Below, piece after piece: positions 57,617 through 64,000 of a DNA stretch of 64,000 nucleotides. The notes beneath the pieces were generated by a model that searched no databases, was not told the DNA's origin, and saw only the letters and a list, made by a program, of their open reading frames with translations. Source of the stretch: Primulina eburnea (Eukaryota > Streptophyta > Magnoliopsida > Lamiales > Gesneriaceae); the NCBI RefSeq assembly GCF_022965805.1, contig NC_133101.1, forward strand, positions 13,673,054-13,737,053, written 5' to 3'. A program made the translations under genes and the position numbers. The first letter of the stretch is position 1; the number at the start of each line of letters is the position of its first letter.

Positions 57617-58021
57617 CTACAAATTGACTGTCACTGACGCACTCTCCCACCATAGTCTAGCGTCTCCAGTCAATAAGAAAGTAGCACAACGGACGCTGTC
57701 AGCATCTGTCAGCTCCCTAAAGTCGAAAATTACCTCGATGGACTTGATCCATCCCTCAGCTACCATCGGGTCAGTGGTACCCACAAACTCCTTTGGGCTC
57801 ATCCTCCTAAACCATTCATACACTGCCTCTGGTTGGGGCCTCGCCCCTGCACCTACTGCTGCAGCCTGGTTTCCCGCAAACTGTGCGAAGAACTGTGTCA
57901 TACCCACAAGCATATGCGCCTGCATATCTGGAGGTGGTGGTGGTGGATTGGCCCTCTCCTCAACTCGAGGGTCTCTGTCCTGCTCCCTCTCTACACGGTT
58001 AATCACACGTCTGGGAGGCAT
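57617..58021 (-). pseudogene. C gag, N-terminal part
   Basis: The start is taken at the ATG at 58021 (MPPRRVINRVEREQD). A proline-rich segment, then MTQFFAQFAG, FRRMSPKEFVGTTDPMVAEG, WIKSIEVIFDF and FLLTGDARLWWES. It ends at the TAG 57617-57619 replacing an expected glutamine codon. Confidence 0.86.
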
Positions 58022-58242
58022 ACTGTTCCAATAATTTACCCAACACGTAAACCCAACATACATGATCATGATATAAGTAACGTACGATGCACATAACTGA
58101 ATTAAAATATGGACATGCTGAAATCATGGCTTAATGATATTACACAACATGTATCTTTAAAACTTTAAAACTTACATACTTGAGGTGTGACTTCGTGAGC
58201 TTCTTGCGACTGGCAGTAGGCATAACCCTTTACAAGAACACC

Positions 58243-58254
58243 GCTCTGATACCA
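58243..58254 (-). other. Primer binding site of C (initiator tRNA-Met)
   Basis: Minus-strand TGGTATCAGAGC two bases inside the 5' LTR. The 220 bp between it and gag are leader without other features. Confidence 0.88.
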
Positions 58255-58256
58255 AC

Positions 58257-58742
58257 TGTAACGTACCGTACTTTTACTACTTAAAAATTGCGGAAAAATT
58301 AACAATTTTCTTGAATACGAAAATGAAATCAATACGGTCGCCACTACATTATCCATTCACCAATAAAATTTTTGCTAAAAGAAAAGCTTGCTCAAAACAT
58401 CTCGCATCAAAGCATAAAATCAGAGTATTTTAAACTTGCATAAAAAATATTAAAATAACGTGGACGGTCCTCGGGTCTAGCCTCCCGCTCGGTTCAAGCC
58501 TGCTCCTTGGTCCCCACCTCCTGTCTCCTCATAGACATCCTCACCTGCATCGATCAAGTCTAGTGGGTCTAAAGAATCAACACATATAAACTGGGAGTAA
58601 CGAGTACTACATAATAAAACCACATGCAACTTTAAAATAGAGCGTACATACATGAAACTTGAACTTGAAATGAGCTTGAACTTGCATACATACATAGACG
58701 TGCCATAACGTGAAAGCTTTCATGAACATGCTTGCATACTTG
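58257..58742 (-). repeat. 5' LTR of C, inner portion
   Basis: Matches the 3' LTR from 41842 to about 42328, then is cut by copia D. The remaining part is expected to the right of the window. Confidence 0.92.
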
Positions 58743-60891
58743 TGTTAGAGTAGGTGCCCGTCGAGCCAAGTGTTGTCCGAGTGTTCACAATGAAACTCTA
58801 TATATAAGCAATCTTTATTTTAATAATATTTGAAATTATTATTATGGCACATCTTTATCTGTATACCCATGCTAGTTGCATAGATAAAGCCCTTGAATAT
58901 ACAAATAGTAGAAAGAATATGAGATGCTCATATGATGAGTATCATGAAACTCATATTTGTAATACTGTATATTCTAAACGGTTCCTAGTCAATTCAGCCG
59001 CCACTAAGAAGGATATAGGCCGCTAGAGTTCGAGACTAGTATCTGCGATGTGAGTACCATGTTTCATTGGTAGGGGACATTGTGATGTCCGAACATGCAG
59101 ATAGGTGCTCCTTGTAGAGTGCACTGAACAACCCTCCATAAAAGGACTTTCCAAGTGGTTCTCACTTATCGAGTGGAAATGTCCTAGTTTATGGTTGTAG
59201 AGAATTAGTCCTTATGACCCGAAACAACATTGAGACTCTATGTGCTAGAATTACACTTTGACTTGTTTACCGACTCTTATGGGGTCATCAGGTGGCAAGG
59301 TTGGGTGTTCTGTCGAAACACATAGGAGTCGATGCATTGTAATCGGGGATTCACCGCTTACCTTCGGGTATGGATATCCTATGTGTTATCATGTGTTAGT
59401 AGGTTGAAATCTCTGGCCAGAGTATGGTGGTAATTATGAAAGGGATTTCATAGATTACACCATTGATGCAACTACGACATGACACATAGTATCGATTCAT
59501 TGACAACTCTCGATAAACCAATGGTTGTCGAATCGATCGGGATATATGAGTTGAAGGGACCATACTGTACGCTAACCATAATTGAATGGTTCTTGCAGAC
59601 ACTATCATTTGATACCTAGGGAATCATGTAAGCGATGCTGCTAGGCGTTTAACATGATTGGTTGGGAACTATCAAACTTGAGTTCTGACGTTCTTATTAT
59701 CAAAGTGTTGATAAATAAGAATGGAGCAATTGGGGTATGCTCATATAAGGACATGTTTAGTCCGAATCACATAGAGATGTGAACCCACGGCTAGTTGTAT
59801 CAATGAACCATTGAGGGCCACACAAGTACTAGCTTTCTAGATCTCGTTGAGAAGTAAAAATAGTTCAATGTGTTGAACGGCTTATAAAGGAGTTTATAAG
59901 CGTAAGGAAAATTAGAAGTATGACTTCTATAAAGGAGAAAATAGTTCAAAGTGTTGAACGACTTATAAATTAGTTTATAAGTGTAAAGAAAAATAGAAGT
60001 ATGACTTCTATGAGAGAAATGTAAATTTTAATTTATGGAAGTGTTCCTAAATTAAAATTTGGCCAAGTGAATAATGTATTTGAAAATTGTGATTTTCATA
60101 AACATTATTATGGACTAAATTAAATTAATTCAAGTGTTGAATTAATTAAACACTAGTGGACCTAGTAGAGTCCAAATAATTAAATTAGTTCAAGTGTTGA
60201 ATTAATTAAATAATATTGAGTCTTGTAGAGCTCAATTAAAATAATTATTTAACTAGTGGGACTTGGGTAAATTCAAGTAATGCTTAATTAGTCTCAAATA
60301 TGTTTGAGATAATTAAAATTTAGTCCAAGGTTTTTAATTTGATTAAAAACCATATAATATGCATGCATGGGAGGTGAAGAGTTGGAGACTACTTTTTCAA
60401 ATATCAAGACTTGGCATGCACCTTTTTTACTCTACTTTTTCTACTACCAAGACAAGTCTCCCTTCCCCATTCCATACACTAGATGGCCGAAATTTCTCAA
60501 GGGATTCTCTCCAATTTTCCCTCATTTCTTGTTCTTCAATTTGTTGGAGAAAAATCTATCTTCTCTTTGAAAAATCCTCACATTTTTCTAGTGCAAAATG
60601 TGAGGGGATCTACCTAGTTGGAGGTGGGCTTGATTGGAAGAAAGGAGTCCAAAAGAAAGGTGAAGCTTGTAGATTGTCTACCTTCAAGAGCTAAGGTGTT
60701 TACACCTTAGTTGGAGCCACAATCAATCTTTGAGATTGATAGGTATAAACTTCTAAAACACACTATGAATGTTATTTTGTGTTTATTGTATTTGTTGCAC
60801 AAAATCTCTTGGTGGCCGAAAATTATTGCTTAAAAATTAGATTTTTTGAACTTCCGTTGCGCTTCCGGTCACCGTAACCGATCCCCTTTCA
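58743..60891 (+). repeat. 5' LTR of D
   Basis: Starts TGTTAGAGTAGG and ends CCCCTTTCA, just before AGTGGTATCAGAGC. It holds two internal tandem duplications: about 80 bp at 59865-60025 (aatagttcaa.gtgttgaacg) and about 60 bp at 60116-60250 (caagtgttgaattaattaaa). No second LTR is available to confirm the edges. Confidence 0.82.
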
Positions 60892-60893
60892 AG

Positions 60894-60905
60894 TGGTATC
60901 AGAGC
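60894..60905 (+). other. Primer binding site of D (initiator tRNA-Met)
   Basis: TGGTATCAGAGC two bases after the LTR end. Confidence 0.88.
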
Positions 60906-61014
60906 TATGGTTACGTTTTTGTGTAGCAAATACAAGATATTATATTGAGAATGATTTCTAACCGCATGAGATGAAAGTTTGCAACAAAATTCAAAGGCTT
61001 TGTGGGGATTTTAC

Positions 61015-61114
61015 CGGGCAGCATGTTGCTGCCCGTGTCGGGCAGCTCGGGCTGCCCGAGGGGCTGCCCGTTTCGGGTAGCTAGGGCAGCCACTCTGGCT
61101 GCCCGAACAGCCCC
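61015..61114. repeat. Palindrome cluster GGGCAGC/GCTGCCC in the D leader
   Basis: Alternating GGGCAGC and GCTGCCC arms form nested hairpins, for example GGGCAGCATGTTGCTGCCC and CGGGCAGCTCGGGCTGCCCG. The cluster is in the transcribed leader, about 120 bp after the primer site. Confidence 0.8.
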
Positions 61115-62218
61115 TTGTTTTTAAATAAAAAAAATATTTTTTTTTGGTTGGCCGGAATCCGGCGACGGAGCTCCGGCGACGGCGATGACGGCTAGGGTTT
61201 CCAAAAGTGTTTTGGAATATCAAAGTGTCATGGACCTTGAGTTGTTGGGCCATTGGATGGCTAACATGTTTGTGATTTTAAATGGGCCGAAAATGTTTTT
61301 GGTGAAAAATGAGTTTTTGGGCCCTTAAGTTTAAAATTACAAAAGTTGCAAATTTTTCTCATGAAATAAATAATTTAAGTTGGACTTTAATTATTTATAG
61401 TAAATGGTGATTTACAAGAAATTCGGTTATAAATAAATTAATTTGAAAGTAGACAAAGGAGTTTGTATACTTTGTTAATTTAGTTTATAATCGTGGCGGT
61501 TAGTGATTGGTTCAAGATATATAATATTGGATCAATTAATTATTGTGATAATTAATTGATGGTGTATGATATGTGATATTATGCATGAAGGATGATCAAA
61601 AGCCCAAGCCCAATTTGCTAGGTGTATGCTAGGATATTTGATGTTGAATGATTGTAATAATTATCAATTTATAAAGTGGGCTTGGTTTATGGCCCGTTCC
61701 CACCCCATGAGATGTATCCCTATTTGCCATGGATATTTATTTGTAAATATTAGTATAGTGGATGATCAAGATTGGAAGATGGTGGCCATGATGATTATGA
61801 AGATCGAAGACATGTAAATATTGGAAGCTAATGTAATAGTTGCATTTGCATCCCGTGCATTTACCCTAGGATTGGACCTAGGCCCGTGTTTAGCTCACAC
61901 GGGCCATTAGTATTGGGGCGATTGATCATCCTTGTTTTGTTTACTGTTTATAATATATGCATGATATGTTATAAATAATGAGTATGTGCGTTATTATTAT
62001 GATAATAACAAAGTTGCATGAATCCAGCAAACATACGATCAAACATGGCGAGCTTTTAAAATAAAATTAATGATGAGACCTTTCAAAATTAAAAAACCCT
62101 CATTTGAATAAGATTCAAAATTAATATCAAGCCCGAAAAGGGGAATTATAAATTTGTTTATAATTTCCTTGTCTTCCATCGACAATGGGTGCATGATGAA
62201 CGCTACCCGTACTCGGGG

Positions 62219-62510
62219 CTCGGCTCATATTATTAGGGGGCCCTGGGTGCCGGAAAGCTGTGACATCCATTGACATAGTGATGTGAACTACGTGAAACTC
62301 CCATGATTTTGGCTCATATTATTGAGGGAACTCATGGCGACCGTCCATTAAGGTTCAACATCGATGGGTAAGGCTTGACACGTAAAGATGAACGACGTCA
62401 TATTATTGGGTCCTAATCAAACGTGAGACAAAAGTTTACGTAGAGGGTTGCATTGTGATGCAATTGGAAACTACCTTTTAGGAATTGTGATTGGCTGATA
62501 TTATTCGGGA
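62219..62510 (+). repeat. Diverged ~90-bp repeats in the D leader
   Basis: The word GGCTCATATTATTGAGGG or close variants recurs at about 62220, 62312, 62397 and 62492. The sequence between copies is poorly conserved. The leader otherwise (60906-62702) has no supported ORF. Confidence 0.6.
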
Positions 62511-62702
62511 TCATAATTCGCTAATTGGACCTTACGTACCTACTGAGGAAAGGAGTTTCCCGCTTTCACTAGAGGGTAGTGAAAGATGTCAAAACAGTGG
62601 GAGCAAATATTTATGAAGTAAAAGTCCAAACTTCATATCTTACTAAATATTTTAAAATAGTCAACAACATTTATCTGTTTTACTTTTCAGTACAAATTGA
62701 CA

Positions 62703-63562
62703 ATGTCTTCGATTCGCAATCCGATATCTATAATACTCGACAAAACATATTAACTGGACCTAATTACCTCACTTGGCTAAGAAACCTAAAAATCGTCTTG
62801 AATTCGGAAAGGGTAGCATATACACTGACTGAGTCGCCCCCTGTTGAGGCTCCGACTGACTGCAATCCTGAGGAATTGCAGGCTTACAAGGAATGGAGTG
62901 ACCATGACTTGATAGCCAGGTGTTATATGCTGACTTCTATGAATGATGAGCTGCAGAGGCGTTTTGAGGGTGCAAAGAGTGCTGCTGACATTCATTTGCA
63001 CCTCAAGGAGCTCTTTGGAGAGCAAACTCGTCCTCTTAGGCATGCTACCGTCAAGGAGCTGATCACTTTACGCATGCGAGATGGGGCCTCGGTCCATGAG
63101 CATGGCCTAAAGATGATCGGGCTCGTGGACAAACTCGTTGGCATGGATCTGATCTTGCCTTCGGAGTTGACCACCGACGTGTTGCTCTTATCGCTGCCTA
63201 GCTCATTTGATCCTTTTGTGGTGAACTTCAACATGAACAAGCTAGAGCCGACCCTTGAGGAGTTGGTGAATATGCTTGTTACGTTTGAGTCAACCATCAA
63301 GAAAGAGAAGTTGGTTCTTTATGTGGGTTCTTCATCTGGTACGAAGATTGATCCACATGGGAATGGAAAGAAGCGTTCTTTCCAACGTCCCAAGAAGAAC
63401 GTGCCCTTGTTGAGGCAATCTCCGAATCCCGTTGTGGCAGCCACACCAGTAAGGGCTGACAAGACTAGTGATGCTTGTCATCACTGCAAGAAGCCTGGAC
63501 ATTGGAGGCGAAATTGTAAGGAATATCTGGCCCAGAAGAGTTCTGGAAACGGTATGTTCTAA
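62703..63562 (+). pseudogene. D gag
   Basis: The likely start is the ATG at 62703 (MSSIRNPISIILDK). A one-base loss in an A run near 62745 shifts into the long open frame that continues LTGPNYLTWLRNLKIVLNSE, the UBN2-type core (DIHLHLKELFGEQT, VHEHGLKMIGLVDKL, LLLSLPSSFDPF), a basic linker and the zinc knuckle CHHCKKPGHWRRNC. It ends at a TAA after SSGNGMF. The ORF upstream of 62703 in the long frame is not coding. Confidence 0.83.
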
Positions 63563-64000
63563 ATTGAAGTAAACATTTCAATTAACTCTACTTCTTGGGT
63601 ATTAGATACCGGTTACGACTCACATCTCTGTAATGGGTTACAGGTGATGGGAAGAAGTAGGAAGCTTAAGGAAGGTGTGACCTTCTTTAGGATGGGCAAT
63701 GGAGCAAGAGTTGCTGCCAAAGCTATTGAAGATGTTTACTTATTATTGAACATTAGTTTTAAGTTAATTTTATGAGATGTTTTGTTTGTACCTAATTTTG
63801 TAAAAACATTGTTTCCATTTCTATGCTGATAAAAATGGATATTCTTGTTTATTTTGCAAATGTGTTTGCAACATTTACATGAATGAATGTTTGATTGGTA
63901 CTGGTGAACTTGAAAACGATCTCTATAACTTAAAATTGAAAGATATTCCACTAAATGTCCAATCAAAGGCAGACACCATATGAGATATGGATGGGTAAGC
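63563..64000 (+). pseudogene. D protease region, degraded
   Basis: In frame after the gag stop: INSTSWVLDTGYDSHLCN, a copia protease active site (DTG), then MGNGARVAAKAIEDVYLLLN. Stops and A-run frame shifts follow from 63774 onward, with pieces such as VLFVPNFVK and LYNLKLKDIPLN in other frames. Pol beyond this is outside the window. Confidence 0.78.

Larger units (their letters stand above)
41842..58742 (-). mobile_element. Chromovirus (Tekay-like Ty3/gypsy) element C
   Basis: A minus-strand element with its 3' LTR at 41842-44603, pol reading leftwards, gag near 57-58 kb, and a 5' LTR that starts at 58257 and is broken at 58742 by copia D. Copia E (47168-55914) splits its RT. The LTR portions that can be compared (about 486 bp) differ at about 13 sites by eye, so C is older than B, A2 and E. 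Gag-pol has several stops and frame shifts. The 5' outer end and right target duplication are outside the window. Confidence 0.92.
58743..64000 (+). mobile_element. Ty1/copia element D, 5' part
   Basis: A copia element inserted in the 5' LTR of C and running out of the window. It has a 2.1-kb LTR (58743-60891), an initiator-Met primer site, an unusually long leader of about 1.8 kb, gag and the start of protease. Gag and protease have frame shifts. The 3' LTR and target duplication are not visible. Confidence 0.88.

Noticed and set aside
61011..61253. 80-codon minus ORF with an ARAARH-like stretch
   Set aside because: Antisense translation of the D leader palindromes.
62579..62702. N-terminal extension of D gag
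   Set aside because: The better start is the ATG at 62703 in another frame, matching copia gag N-termini; the extension is leader sequence.

Overview
This window is plant nuclear DNA. The evidence is plant-lineage LTR retrotransposons (Athila, chromovirus/Tekay-like, SIRE-like and other Ty1/copia), primer sites for tRNA-Asp and initiator tRNA-Met, and one host gene with many GT-AG introns and a plant-style TFIIIC90/GTF3C4 product. A eudicot is likely; nothing here fixes the species. About four fifths of the window is retrotransposon, in two nests either side of one host locus. No rRNA, tRNA, CRISPR array or bacterial operon was seen.

Left nest (1-30.9 kb). A minus-strand Ty1/copia element (F; right end near 30.9 kb) was hit twice. 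Athila-like element A1 (plus; enters from the left edge, ends at 4466) itself carries a solo LTR, S1 (307-1756, TSD TTCCG). A chromovirus, B (4754-27140, plus, TSD TTAAC), sits in the copia reverse transcriptase. A nearly complete Athila element, A2 (7143-18641, minus, TSD TGTAC), sits inside the 5' LTR of B. B has an extra 328-codon ORF between its primer site and gag.

Middle (30.9-41.8 kb). This is the only clearly host DNA: a duplicated ~95-bp block with ABRE/G-box-like cores, a 230-bp hAT-like MITE, and a minus-strand GTF3C4-like gene of about 14 exons (33491-40987). The gene has a solo LTR (S2, 36319-38110, TSD GTTCC) in an exon and several frame breaks, so it is probably a pseudogene.

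Right nest (41.8-64 kb). A second chromovirus, C (minus, from 41842), is split in its RT domain by SIRE-like copia element E (47168-55914), which has an intact 423-codon env-like ORF. The 5' LTR of C is cut by another copia element, D (58743 to beyond the window). C has a probable 179-bp intron between gag and protease.

The most unusual signal is that almost every LTR family here carries its own cluster of short GC-rich palindromes, different in sequence but alike in layout. In S1, S2 and E they lie just upstream of a TATA-like box. In the two env-bearing elements (Athila A2 and copia E) the same family-specific palindrome type recurs directly upstream of the env-like ORF; in E it is followed by a TATA box 84 bp before the ATG. 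This looks like a portable promoter module that arose in parallel in unrelated elements.

Many coding regions are broken by single-base changes, often in homopolymers, so some breaks could be assembly errors.
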